A DNA stretch of 64,000 nucleotides, taken from positions 67,075,906 through 67,139,905 of the forward strand of contig NC_134707.1 of the NCBI RefSeq assembly GCF_043290135.1, written 5' to 3'. The notes beneath the pieces were generated by a model that did not search any database, was not told the origin of the DNA, and worked only from the letters and a program-made list of their open reading frames with translations. Source of the stretch: Rhipicephalus microplus. Its lineage: Eukaryota > Arthropoda > Arachnida > Ixodida > Ixodidae. The translations under genes were made by a program, and so were the position numbers. Of this stretch, positions 11,139 to 21,200 are shown in pieces. Each line of letters begins with the position of its first letter. The stretch's first letter is position 1.

Positions 11139-12527
11139 ATGGCGAGCTCCTCGGTAAATCAGCGCGCCTGGCCCAGAACCAGTGAGGCCAACGGTGATAG
11201 TCACTGCATCATGGCTGTGGACGTGGAGCCTTCTGCGGCTCTGTCCGACCATAGACCACCTTTGGCAAGCTCGTCGCGGAAACGAAGCACCTGTTCGAGC
11301 ACCAGCGAGGACACGGAACTGTACTCGGCCACTGGCGACGACTCGTCGGATGACGACTTCGAGACCGTGAGAAGCAGGAAGGCCAAAAGAAGAAGTATCA
11401 AGTCGTCTTCACCAGCAGGGACATTAACGTCTCATTCAAAAGGAGAATGCTGGCCGCACACCATCCTCTTCATGCCCGAGGACCCCACCATCAGCCTTCG
11501 AGCAGTAAACAGGCAAGCTCTCTCTATGTACTTTGAGGGGGTAGCACCAAACGACATTAAGGATATCCGGGTGAACACGCGGAAGAATATTCTAGCTGTG
11601 GACACAATGACTGCCAGCGCCATAGACAAGCTTCGCAGAGTATCAGATTTGGGAGGCATCAAAGTTCGACCGGTTATTCCAATGGACGGTGCCTGCACGG
11701 CGGGAGTAATCTACGACATTGATTTGGCCATAGCAAATTCGGACCTCCCAACTCTCATAAAACCAGCGAACGAAGGAGTTCTCATCGCGAATGTACTTCG
11801 CCTCGGAAACACCCGATGTGTAAAGATAATGTTCAAAGGAGATTCCATTCCGTCGCATGTCAAAGTGGGACACTTCCGACATCCTGTTCGACCATTTGTC
11901 CCTAAACCACTCCAGTGCCATAACTGCATGAAAATTGGTCACATCAAGAGTGTATGTACAAACACCACAGTATGCCCCCGATGCGCTGAGCCGCACACTG
12001 CAGACGCATGTCGGGCAACAAGTCTGAAGTGCAGAAACTGTGATGGTCCGCATGATGCTGCATCCAAGGAATGCCCTCGGATTAAGAAGGAAATCGCCAT
12101 TATCAAACAAATGGTTAGGGACAATTCAACCCACAGAGAGGCTGCTGAAAGGGTACGGCGGCGACGTAGTCGCCGACGGAGGCGTGTAGGACAGAGTGTT
12201 GCGCATAACCCATTTCCTCCGAGCACGAGAGAAGTAGTAAGCACGAAGCGAAATGAAGTGGAGAAGCTCACAGCTGCGGATGAGTGGCCTACGCTTCCGC
12301 GTACGCAGCCGGCAAAGGAGCCTCCTGCGAGGCCTCGCCGCCCTACACCTTCCACCGAGTCTACTTCCGTTGAGGATGTGTCAAGGGTCGATCGACAGAT
12401 CATACCGATGTTACGATCCCTCGTCGCTGTCATGGCAGACATACTAAGAAGCCTGGGAACTCCAACCGCTCGAAGCGGGTTACAGGTGTTGGACGCGCTG
12501 AGCCCAGTCCTCGCCTCCCTCGCGTAG
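11139..12527 (+). CDS. Retrotransposon ORF1 protein (gag-like, zinc knuckles), copy 1
   Basis: A 462-residue protein, expected to bind the element RNA and form the ribonucleoprotein used for retrotransposition. I chose the ATG at 11139. It is the first ATG in any frame after the element starts, it has G at -3 and G at +4, and the open frame upstream has only a TTG. The N-terminus is serine-rich with an acidic patch (about 67-74) and a basic KAKRR (81-85). A folded region (about 104-256) may hold RRM-like domains, which is inference. Three zinc knuckles follow: CX2CX4HX4C (260-273), CX2CX3HX4C (279-291) and CX2CX3HX6C (298-312). An arginine-rich stretch (338-349) could be a nuclear signal or RNA-binding site. 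The stop is 4 bp before ORF2. The protein is identical to that of copy 2. Confidence 0.9.
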   Translation: MASSSVNQRAWPRTSEANGDSHCIMAVDVEPSAALSDHRPPLASSSRKRSTCSSTSEDTELYSATGDDSSDDDFETVRSRKAKRRSIKSSSPAGTLTSHSKGECWPHTILFMPEDPTISLRAVNRQALSMYFEGVAPNDIKDIRVNTRKNILAVDTMTASAIDKLRRVSDLGGIKVRPVIPMDGACTAGVIYDIDLAIANSDLPTLIKPANEGVLIANVLRLGNTRCVKIMFKGDSIPSHVKVGHFRHPVRPFVPKPLQCHNCMKIGHIKSVCTNTTVCPRCAEPHTADACRATSLKCRNCDGPHDAASKECPRIKKEIAIIKQMVRDNSTHREAAERVRRRRSRRRRRVGQSVAHNPFPPSTREVVSTKRNEVEKLTAADEWPTLPRTQPAKEPPARPRRPTPSTESTSVEDVSRVDRQIIPMLRSLVAVMADILRSLGTPTARSGLQVLDALSPVLASLA

Positions 12528-12531
12528 AGTC

Positions 12532-15500
12532 ATGGCAGGAGATCAACAATCGTTCCGCAAAGACGTCAGAGAAGCATCAGTCATCCAGTGGAACGCAAGA
12601 GGACTTAGATCACGGATTTCCGATTTTCGTCAGTACGTGTTTTCTAACCGTTTCCCAATCATCGTAATATGTGAACCGAAATTATCAAACCCGATCAGGC
12701 TATCCGGCTACGAATCAATCCCGTCCAAAACCCGAAACGAAAGCAGCAAGGTCATTGTGTATATTCGTCGGGAGCTTACCTACATCATTCAACCTGTGTC
12801 GCCTCATGATGAGAACCAATATATTTGCCTGACTGTGAAGCAGAAAACCCTCACCTTCACATTAATAGGTGTCTACTTATCTCCCTCAGCCCGTTTTGAT
12901 TGCCAAAGACTGGATGACATTCTTTCGAGCGTCCCGGATCCGTGGATAATTATAGGAGACTTCAACGCCCACCACCCAATCTGGGGAAGTTCAAAAGTCA
13001 ATACCACGGGCCGGAGGCTGGCTTCATTTGTATCGACTCATGAACTGTCTCTACTTAATGATGGGAGCCCTACATTTCTGCGAGGATTAACGTACAGCAG
13101 CTGTTTGGACTTGACGTTCGTGTCACGTCGCTTCGCCACAAGCGTTAAGTGGTTTTTAGACATCGAGACACATGGTAGCGATCACATCCCCAGTTATCTC
13201 ACCATCGAAGGCTTTGCTAGCGACCACCCGCCGAAAACCGTACGGAGGATCGATCTTTCAGCATTCACAACCAACATTGAACACACTTGTGAAAAAGGCT
13301 TAACCTCTGGCATTGAGCAAGCGATCAAACAAGCAGCGCAGAGTGCGATGCGCACGCTGGCATATTCTTCAAGGCCCTCAGAAACGGACATGGAGTTAGA
13401 GCGACTCCGTGCGATTCGTCGGCGTGCGGAGCGTAGATATCGACGCACAAAATCCATTCAAGATCTACGGATGGCCAGGCGCATGCAAAAGAAGATCCAG
13501 CGTCGTATAGACAAACTGGAGTTTCAACGGTGGGCGAAATTTTGCGCGAGTCTAGACCCTCGCAAACCGCTTTCTCAAATATGGCGAACCGTGCGGGGCC
13601 TACGCATATTTCCTCAACAACGTTTTCCGTTTAAAGCCTTGGCCCTTTTCCAAAATAGAAGGGATATCGAGGTAGCGGAAGACTTTTGTAGGAAGATTGC
13701 GGGCCCGCCAAATTGCACAGAAGCCCTTACTGCTGATTACACGCCACATTCACTGGACCCGCACCTGGACCTGCCTTTTTCAATGGAAGAACTGAATATG
13801 GCTCTTGCTTCATGCAATCGATCGTCATCGCCTGGGCCGGATGGCATATCATACCGCCTATTATGCAATCTCGGTGATCGAGCACGAAGTGCTTTGCTGG
13901 AAGTATTCAATGAGTCTTGGAGAGATGGAACGGTCCCCAGAGAGTGGAAAACAAGCCGGTTGGTTGCACTTCTCAAACCTGGAAAATCGCCTCTAGAGCT
14001 GACATCATACCGCCCAATAGCGCTGGCTAGTTGCGTAGGGAAGCTGATGGAGCGAATGATCCTTGCCAGACTCGAGTGGTTCCTAGAACGCCATAGAATA
14101 TATCCAGACGCCATGGCCGGTTTTCGTCGTCTTCGGAGCTCCATTGACAATGTCATTGACCTGGTGACCTACGTACAACACCAGAAAATGAGCAGACGGT
14201 TATCTGTCGCACTATTTTTAGATGTCAAAGGAGCATATGACAATGTTTCTCATGAAGCCATACTTGACGCCCTCGAGTCAGTTGGTTTGGGTGGGCGAGT
14301 GTACCGCTGGATCCAATGCTACCTACATATGAGATCATTGTTTATGCAAACTGATGATGGGCCGACTTCTGAACATTATACACACCGTGGTGTTCCTCAA
14401 GGTGGTGTATTGAGCCCCACACTGTTCAACCTGGTTCTGATCGGTCTCGTTGAACGCATACCAGATTCCGTGCAGATATCTCTCTATGCAGATGATATTT
14501 GTGCCTGGACATCAGGTGTAACACGTCCTCAGGTACGTGCGAGACCCCAGAAAGCAGCGAATTCAATATCGGCGTACCTTAGAGAACAAGGCCTCGAGAT
14601 TTCTCCTGAGAAATCGGCGCTGGTCGCGTTCACGCGGAAGGCAATGACGTCATTTCCCATCACCATCGATGGACACAGTGTCTGCTACGCCAGGACCCAC
14701 AGGTTTTTGGGGGTCACGATCGATCGAAATCTCTGCTGGAGTCCCCATGTGGCCACTCTAAAGAAGCGCCTAACGGCCATCGCACAACTTTTCAAGTTCC
14801 TCGGAGGCAAAACGTGGGGCACATCAGTGCACGCGATGTTGCATTTGTACAAAACGCTGTTTCTGGGGTACCTGCGGTATAGCTTGCCGGTTCTGACGAA
14901 CGCTTGCAAAAGCAGTATACGCACAATAGAAAACGCCCAGGGCCAGGCACTCAGAGTTTGTCTTGGATTACCACGCTGTACATCAACAGCGGAAACCATC
15001 GCAATCGCCAAAGATCATCCGGCCACAGTGCACATTACTTTGGAGGTGCTTAGAGCTCATATTAGACACCTTGCTCGCGCCCCTGCCCACCACCTAGCTT
15101 CGCTTCCAGAAGATCGACCGAGTGCCTCCTTCTGTAAGAGAGTATTGACTTTCCGTGAGTGCCTTCCAACAGTCTACACGCCTCCGGAACGGATACTAAC
15201 ACCTCCTTGGTGCTTGGACCGACCAAAACTGCGCTTGACAGTGCCGGGGATTCGCAAGAAGGCGGAGCTCTCGGCGCCAGCTTTAAAACAGATGATTCTA
15301 CTCATGCTACACGAAGAATACAAAGATCATGTCAAACTTTACACGGATGGCTCGACAACTGTTGGAGGATCTGCAGGAGCTGTGATCTTCCCAGCAAGAG
15401 CCGAAACCATCCAGTTCAGAACGTCACACAAGACGACATCGACAGCCGTGGAGCTCGCGGCACTCCGCAGCGCACTCCGCAGGATTGACCAAGAGACACC

Positions 15501-16194
15501 ACAAAAATGGAGCATTTTTACTGATTCGAAACCAGCTCTCCAATGTCTACACAATGCTCTACGTCGTGGACCTCAAGACCAATTGGCGCTCGAAATACGA
15601 CAACTGTACCATCACCTAATGGACGAAGGACATGACATATCTTTTCAGTGGTTACCAGGCCATTGCGGCATCATCGGTAACGAACATGCCGACAATGCAG
15701 CTAAGAATGCTCACGAAAATGGAGTGATGGAACCTATTCCATTATCAAGAAGCGACGCAGCAGCAAAGATTAATACGCTTGCGCAGGATGTCGCAAGGTC
15801 TATGCGGAATACGCCCGGTTTTCTCCACACCCGTCTTCACCGCCTGGACCCATGCCTACGACTTACTATTCCATCTGGCCTACCCCGATCCGAGACGACC
15901 CTTCTCTGCCGTATGTGGCTTGGGGTGTCTTTCACGAACGCTTTTGCCTGCCGCATCGGAATGAGAGACAGCGCTACATGCGACCATTGCGACAATGACG
16001 AAACAATTGAACATATTTTATGTCAGTGCCCCCAGTACAGCTCTCAGCGACAGTCCCTCTCAGCAGTGTTTGCTCGCCTCGACGACCAGCCATTTTCTGA
16101 GCAGTCAATCTTGGAATGTCGGAAAGATCGAGCCTCACGCCAGAAAGCAACGAAGGCGCTGATGAAGTTTTCTGCGAGCGACCCGCCTCGTTGA
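12532..16194 (+). CDS. Retrotransposon ORF2 polyprotein: AP endonuclease, reverse transcriptase, RNase H, zinc finger (copy 1)
   Basis: A 1,220-residue enzyme that nicks the target, primes cDNA synthesis on it and degrades the RNA strand. The endonuclease (about 15-225) shows N21, E48, GDFNAHHP (D143, N145) and SDH (D217, H218). The reverse transcriptase (about 430-735) shows SPGPDG, SYRPIAL, LFLDVKGAYD (D564), GVPQGGVLSP and YADD (D654, D655). RNase H (about 932-1060) shows YTDGS (D939), E974, FTDSKPAL (D998) and NEHADNAAK (D1054). A CX2CX7HX4C finger (C1150, C1153, H1161, C1166) closes the protein. All catalytic residues are present. Residue 672, just after the YADD block, is proline here but leucine in copy 2. 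ORF2 is in the +1 frame from ORF1, which suggests re-initiation after the ORF1 stop. Confidence 0.95.
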   Translation: MAGDQQSFRKDVREASVIQWNARGLRSRISDFRQYVFSNRFPIIVICEPKLSNPIRLSGYESIPSKTRNESSKVIVYIRRELTYIIQPVSPHDENQYICLTVKQKTLTFTLIGVYLSPSARFDCQRLDDILSSVPDPWIIIGDFNAHHPIWGSSKVNTTGRRLASFVSTHELSLLNDGSPTFLRGLTYSSCLDLTFVSRRFATSVKWFLDIETHGSDHIPSYLTIEGFASDHPPKTVRRIDLSAFTTNIEHTCEKGLTSGIEQAIKQAAQSAMRTLAYSSRPSETDMELERLRAIRRRAERRYRRTKSIQDLRMARRMQKKIQRRIDKLEFQRWAKFCASLDPRKPLSQIWRTVRGLRIFPQQRFPFKALALFQNRRDIEVAEDFCRKIAGPPNCTEALTADYTPHSLDPHLDLPFSMEELNMALASCNRSSSPGPDGISYRLLCNLGDRARSALLEVFNESWRDGTVPREWKTSRLVALLKPGKSPLELTSYRPIALASCVGKLMERMILARLEWFLERHRIYPDAMAGFRRLRSSIDNVIDLVTYVQHQKMSRRLSVALFLDVKGAYDNVSHEAILDALESVGLGGRVYRWIQCYLHMRSLFMQTDDGPTSEHYTHRGVPQGGVLSPTLFNLVLIGLVERIPDSVQISLYADDICAWTSGVTRPQVRARPQKAANSISAYLREQGLEISPEKSALVAFTRKAMTSFPITIDGHSVCYARTHRFLGVTIDRNLCWSPHVATLKKRLTAIAQLFKFLGGKTWGTSVHAMLHLYKTLFLGYLRYSLPVLTNACKSSIRTIENAQGQALRVCLGLPRCTSTAETIAIAKDHPATVHITLEVLRAHIRHLARAPAHHLASLPEDRPSASFCKRVLTFRECLPTVYTPPERILTPPWCLDRPKLRLTVPGIRKKAELSAPALKQMILLMLHEEYKDHVKLYTDGSTTVGGSAGAVIFPARAETIQFRTSHKTTSTAVELAALRSALRRIDQETPQKWSIFTDSKPALQCLHNALRRGPQDQLALEIRQLYHHLMDEGHDISFQWLPGHCGIIGNEHADNAAKNAHENGVMEPIPLSRSDAAAKINTLAQDVARSMRNTPGFLHTRLHRLDPCLRLTIPSGLPRSETTLLCRMWLGVSFTNAFACRIGMRDSATCDHCDNDETIEHILCQCPQYSSQRQSLSAVFARLDDQPFSEQSILECRKDRASRQKATKALMKFSASDPPR

Positions 16195-16220
16195 ACGATT
16201 GTGACACTACTGTGTGCGAG

Positions 16221-16234
16221 TGTGTGTGTGTGTG
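16221..16234 (+). repeat. (TG)7 microsatellite in the 3' UTR
   Basis: Seven TG units follow GTGTGCGAG. Copy 2 has six units at 39752-39763. This is the only length difference I found between the two elements. Confidence 0.9.
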
Positions 16235-16278
16235 TTTGTGCTTCTCTTCCTCCCTTTCCCCTTTACCCCTTCCCCAGT

Positions 16279-16321
16279 GCAGGGTAGCAAACCGGATATG
16301 TTTTCTGGTTAACCTCCCTGC
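16279..16321 (+). other. 3' UTR stem-loop, possible reverse-transcriptase recognition hairpin
   Basis: The outer stem is GCAGGG (16279-16284) with CCCTGC (16316-16321). The inner stem is AACCGG (16290-16295) with CTGGTT (16305-16310), including one G-U pair, around a 9-nt loop. It lies about 35 bp before the element end. Several LINE families have their RNA recognised through a 3' hairpin of this kind. I recall similar tails as abundant in ixodid tick sequence, but could not search. Confidence 0.6.
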
Positions 16322-16356
16322 CTTTCCGCATTAAATTTTCTCTCTTTTTCTCTCTC

Positions 16357-16367
16357 ACTGTCTGTTA
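16357..16367 (+). repeat. Target-site duplication, right copy, first retrotransposon
   Basis: Exact repeat of 10947-10957. The base before it is C (element) whereas the empty sites have T, so the duplication is exactly 11 bp. Confidence 0.93.
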
Positions 16368-16659
16368 TATCTGATTAATATTGTGTTGAACCACGGAAAT
16401 ACGAGCCCTTAGGTATACACTTCTCTCCCTTATTTCATTGAACGAGGGTCTCGTACTGGCAAACTTGGTGTGTTTAGGTTGTCTAAGAGGGACAATTAAC
16501 CAGCTGCCCGCTCATAATAAGTTCACGTGCTACGTGACGCCAAAACATGCGAATAAGAGTGTTTTCACACTCGTTGTTTGGCTTATAGATGGCGCTGACT
16601 GTCACTCCTACTTCTAAATTCACATATAGACCCCAAAAAAAGTGGATGGAGGGACGGTT

Positions 16660-16731
16660 GCTGTGTTAGCTCAGTGGTTAGAGCATCGAACGCGTTATTC
16701 GAAGGTCGTAGGTTCGATTCCTGCTCACAGC
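16660..16731 (+). tRNA. tRNA-like core with T at position 7 (GCTGTGT type)
   Basis: It reads GCTGTGTTAGCTCAG, so the last acceptor pair becomes T-T while the A and B boxes are intact. The same type recurs at 40189, 42982, 44379 and 49028, always in monomers with an ATATAGACC lead, marking a monomer lineage. The 16660 monomer is the one split by the retrotransposon. Confidence 0.6.
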
Positions 16732-18215
16732 TGGTAATTTTTTCATCCACTTTTCTTTCTTCTGTCTTCTTATTTACATTCCATTGGTTCTAATAACTTT
16801 TCTGTACATTCCTTGGCATTACTGTCTGTTATATCTCATTAATATTGTGTTAAACCACGGAAATACGAGCCCTTAGGTATACACTTCTCTCCCTTTTTTC
16901 ATTGAACGAGGGTCTCGCACTGGCAGACTTGGTGTGTTTAGGTTGTGTAAGAGGGACAATTAATCAGCTGCCTGCTCATAATAAATTCACGTGCTACTTG
17001 ACGCCAAAACATGCGAATAAGAGTGTTTTCACAATCGTTGTTTGGCTTATAGATGGCGCTGACTGTCACTCCTACTTCTAAATTCACATATAAACCCCCA
17101 AAAAAGTGGATGGAGGGACGGCCGCTGTGATAGCTCAGTGGTTAGAGCATCGAACGCGTTATTCGAAGGTCGTAGGTTCGATTCCTGCTCACAGCTGGTA
17201 ATTTTTTCATCCACTTTTCTTTCTTCTTTCTTCTTATTTACATTCCATTGGTTCTAATAACTTCCCCTGTACATTCCTTGGCATTACTGTCTGTTATATC
17301 TCATTAATATTGTGTTAAACCACGGAAATACGAGCCCTTAGGTATACACTTCTCTCCCTTATTTCATTTAACGAGGGTCTCGTACTGGCAGACTTGGTGT
17401 GTTTAGGTTGTATAAGAGGGACAATTAATCTGCTGCCCGCTCATAATAGGTTCACGTGCTACGTGACGCCAAAACATGCGAATAAGAGTGTTTTCACACT
17501 CGTTGTTTGGCTTATAGATGGCGCTGACTGTCACTCCTACTTCTAAATTCACATATAAACCCCCCAAAAAGTGAATGAAGGTACGGCCGCTGTGATAGCT
17601 CAGTGGTTAGAGCATCGAACGCGTTATTCGAAGGTCGTAGATTCGATTCCCGCTCACAGCTGGTAATTTTTTCATCCACTTTTCTTTCTTCTTTCTTCTT
17701 ATTTACATTCCATTGGTTCTAATAACTTCCCCTGTACATTCCTTGGCATTACTGTCTGTTATATCTCATTATTATTGTGTTAAACCACGGAAATACGAGA
17801 GCTTAGGTATACACTTCTCTCCCTTATTTCATTGAACGAGGGTCTCGTACTGGCAGACTTGGTGTGTTTAGCTTGTATAAGAGGGACAATTAATCTGCTG
17901 CCCGCTCATAATAGGTTCACGTGCTACGTGACGCCAAAACATGCGAATAAGAGTGTTTTCACACTCGTTGTTTGGCTTATAGATGGCGCTGACTGTCAAT
18001 CCTACTTCTAAATTCACATATAAACCCCAAAAAAAGTGGATGGAGGGACGGCCGCTGTGATAGCTCAGTGGTTAGAGCATCGAACGCGTTATTCGAAGGT
18101 CGTAGGTTCGATTCCTGCTCAAAGCTGGTAATTTTTTCATCCACTTTTCTTTCTTCTTTCTTCTTATTTACATTCCATTGGTTCTAATAACTTCCCCTGT
18201 ATATTCCTTGGCATT

Positions 18216-18226
18216 ACTGTCTGTTA
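18216..18226 (+). other. Paralogous empty site of the retrotransposon
   Basis: ACTGTCTGTTA is present once and followed directly by TATCTGATTAATATTGTGTT. It lies in a monomer pair (cores 18054 and 18520) with the same private variants as the flanks of the element (CTCAAAGC before, GTTGAAC and ATATAGACC after). Two more empty sites are at 42678-42688 and 48724-48734. Confidence 0.85.
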
Positions 18227-21200
18227 TATCTGATTAATATTGTGTTGAACTACGGAAATACGAGCCCTTAGGTATACACTTCTCTCCCTTATTTCATTGA
18301 ACGAGGGTCTCGTACTGGCAGACTTGGTGTGTTTAGGTTGTATAAGAGGGACAATTAATCAGCTGCCCGCTCATAATAAGTTCACGCGCTACGTGACGCC
18401 AAAACATGCGAATAAGAGTGTTTTCACACTCGTTGTTTGGCTTATAGACGGCGCTGACTGTCACTCCTACTTCTAAATTCACATATAGACCCCCAAAAAA
18501 AGTGGATGGAGGGACGGCCGCTGTGATAGCTCAGTGGTTAGAGCATCGAACGCGTTATTCGAAGGTTGTAGGTTCGATTCCTGCTCACAGCTGGTAATTT
18601 TTTCATCCACTTTTCTTTCTTCTTTCTCCTTATTTACATTCCTTTGGTTCTAATAACTTCCCCTGTACATTCCTTGGCATTACTGTCTGTTAAATTTCAT
18701 TAATATTGTGTTAAAGCACGGAAATACGAGCCCTTAGGTATACACTTCTCTCCCTTATTTCATTGAAGGAGGGTCTCGTACTGGCAGACTTGGTGTGTTT
18801 AGATTGTATAAGGGGGACAATTAATCAGCTGCCCGCTCATAATAAGTTCACGTGCTACGTGACGCCAAAACATGCGTATAAGAGTGTTTTCACACTCGTT
18901 GTTTGGCTTATAGATGGCGCTGACTGTCACTCCTACTTCTAAATTCACATAAAAACCCCAAAAAAAGTGGATGGAGGGATGGCCGCTGTGATAGCTCAGT
19001 GGTTAGAGCATCGAACGCGTTATTCGAAGGTCGTAGGTTCAATTCCTGCTCACAGCTGGTAATTTTTTCATCCACTTTTCTTTCTTCTTTCTTCTTATTT
19101 ACAATCGATTGGTTCTAATAACTTCCCCTGTACATTCCTTGGCATTACTGTCTGTTATATCTCATTAATATTGTGTTAAACCACGGAAATACGAGCCCTT
19201 AGGTATACACTTCTCTCCCTTGTTTTATTGAACAAAGGTCTCGTACTGGCAGACTTGGTGTGTTTAGGTTGTATAAGAGGGACAATTATTCAGCTGCCCG
19301 CTCATAATAAGTTCACGTGCTACGTGACGACAAAACATGCGGATAAGAGTGTTTTCACACTCGTTGTTTGGCTTATAGATGGCGCTGACTGTCACTCCTA
19401 CTTCTAAATTCACATATAAATCCCCCAAAAAAGTGGATGGAGGGACGGCCGCTGTGATAGCTCAGTGGTTAGAGCATCGAACGCATTATTCGAAGGTCGT
19501 AGGTTCGATTCCTGCTCACAGCTGGTAATTTTTTCATCCACTTTTCTTTCTTCTTATTTACATTCCATTGGTTCTAATAACTTCCCGTGTACAATCCTTG
19601 GCATTAGTGTGTGTTATATCTCATTAATATTGTGTTAAACCACGGAAATACGAGCCCTTAGGTATACACTTCTCTCCCTTATTTCATTGAACGAGGGTCT
19701 CGTACTGGCAGACTTGGTGTGTTTAGGTTGTATAAGAGGGACAATTATTCAGCTGCCCGCTCATAATAAGTTCACGTGCTACGTGACGCCAAAACATGCG
19801 AATAAGAGTGTTTTCACACTCGTTGTTTGGCTTATAGATGGCGCTGACTGTCACTCCTACTTCTAAATTCACATATAAACCCCACAAAAAAGTGGATGGA
19901 GGGACGGCCGCTGTGATAGCTCAGTGGTTAGAGCATCGAACGCGTTATTCGAAGGTCGTAGGTTCGATTCCTGCTCACAGCTTGTAATTTTTTCATCACC
20001 TTTTCTTTCTTCTTTCTTTTTATTTACATTCCATTGGTTCTAATAACTTCCCCTGTACATTCCTTGGCATTACTGTCTGTTATATCTCATTAATATTGTG
20101 TTAAACCACGGAAATACGAGCCCTTAGGTATACACTTCTCTCCCTTATTTTATTGAACGAAGGTCTCGTAGTGGCAGACTTGGTGTGTTTAGGTTGTATA
20201 AGAGGGACAATTAATCAGCTGCCCGCTCATAATAAGTTCACGTGCTACGTGACGCCAAAACATGCGAATAAGAGTGTTTTCACACTCGTTGTTTGGCTTA
20301 TAGATGGCGCTGACTGTCACTCCTACTTCTAAATTCACATATAAACCGCAAAAAAAGTGGATGGAGGGACGGCCGCTGTGATAGCTCAGTGGTTAGAGCA
20401 TCGAACGCGTTATTCGAAGGTCGTAGGTTCGATTCCTGCTCACAGCTGGTAATTTTTTCATCCACTTTTCTTTCTTCTTTCTTCTTATTTACATTCCATT
20501 GGTTCTAATAACTTCCCCTGTACATTCCTTGGCATTACTGTCTGTTATATCTCATTAATATTGTGTTAAACCACGGAAATACGAGCCCTTAGGTATACAC
20601 TACTCTCCCTTATTTCATTTAACGAGGGTCTCGTACTGGCAGACTTGGTGTGTTTAGGTTGTATAAGAGGGACAATTCATCAGCTGCCCGCTCATAATAA
20701 GTTCACGTGCTACGTGACGCCAAAACATGCCAATAAGAGTGTTTTCACACTCGTTGTTTGGCTTATAGATGGCGCTGACTGTCACTCCTACTTCTAAATT
20801 CACATATAAACCGCAAAAAAAGTGGATGGAGGGACGGCCGCTGTGATAGCTCAGTGGATAGAGCATCGAACGCGTTATTCGAAGGTCGTAGGTTCGATTC
20901 CTGCTCACAGCTGGTAATTTTTTCATCCACTTTTCTTTCTTCTTTCTTCTTATATACATTCCATCGGTTCTAATAACTTCCCCTGTACATTCCTTGGCAT
21001 TACTGTCTGTTATATCTCATTAAAATTGTGTTAAACCACGGAAATACGAGCCCTTAGGTATACACTTCTCTCTCTTATTTCATTGAACGAGGGTCTCGTA
21101 CTGGCAGACTTGGTGTGTTTAGGTTGTATAAGAGCGACAATTAATCAGCTGCCCGCTCATAATAAGTTCACGTGCTACGTGACGCCAAAACATGCGAATA

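Larger units (their letters stand above)
10958..16356 (+). mobile_element. Non-LTR retrotransposon (LINE with RNase H, I-like group), copy 1, apparently complete
   Basis: The 5,399-bp insertion consists of a 5' junction filler (10958 to about 10988), a 5' UTR of about 150 bp, ORF1, ORF2 in the +1 frame four bases later, and a 162-bp 3' UTR. There are no long terminal repeats and no poly(A). The end is pyrimidine-rich (TTTTCTCTCTTTTTCTCTCTC-like). An exact 11-bp target-site duplication and the AP-type endonuclease show target-primed insertion. The endonuclease-RT-RNase H order places it with RNase H-bearing LINEs (I, LOA, R1, Tad1 and relatives); I cannot resolve the clade without a tree. Its base composition is clearly GC-richer than the satellite around it. 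Both ORFs are open, so it may still be competent. Confidence 0.93.
1..17247 (+). repeat. Large duplicated block, copy 1 (left end outside the window)
   Basis: Matches 23532-40777 base for base except for scattered substitutions and small indels: one TG unit in the retrotransposon 3' UTR and 1 bp near 16800. The match includes the retrotransposon, its flanking duplications and its 5' junction filler. It stops at about 17248/40778, where the downstream monomers become different types. In the parts I compared the difference is small, and the retrotransposon ORF1 proteins are identical. The block may begin upstream of base 1. Confidence 0.93.

Noticed and set aside
11643..12442. Antisense reading frames inside ORF1 (minus strand 11643-12110 and 11939-12442)
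   Set aside because: Shadows of a GC-rich coding region. No recognisable domain; the same frames recur in copy 2 only because the DNA is the same.
10958..16356. LTR retrotransposon or endogenous virus
   Set aside because: No terminal repeats, protease, integrase or envelope. An AP-type endonuclease with a short target duplication identifies a LINE.
10947..16367. Site-specific LINE targeting of this satellite
   Set aside because: Both elements derive from one insertion, so there is only a single independent event. Targeting cannot be claimed from this window.
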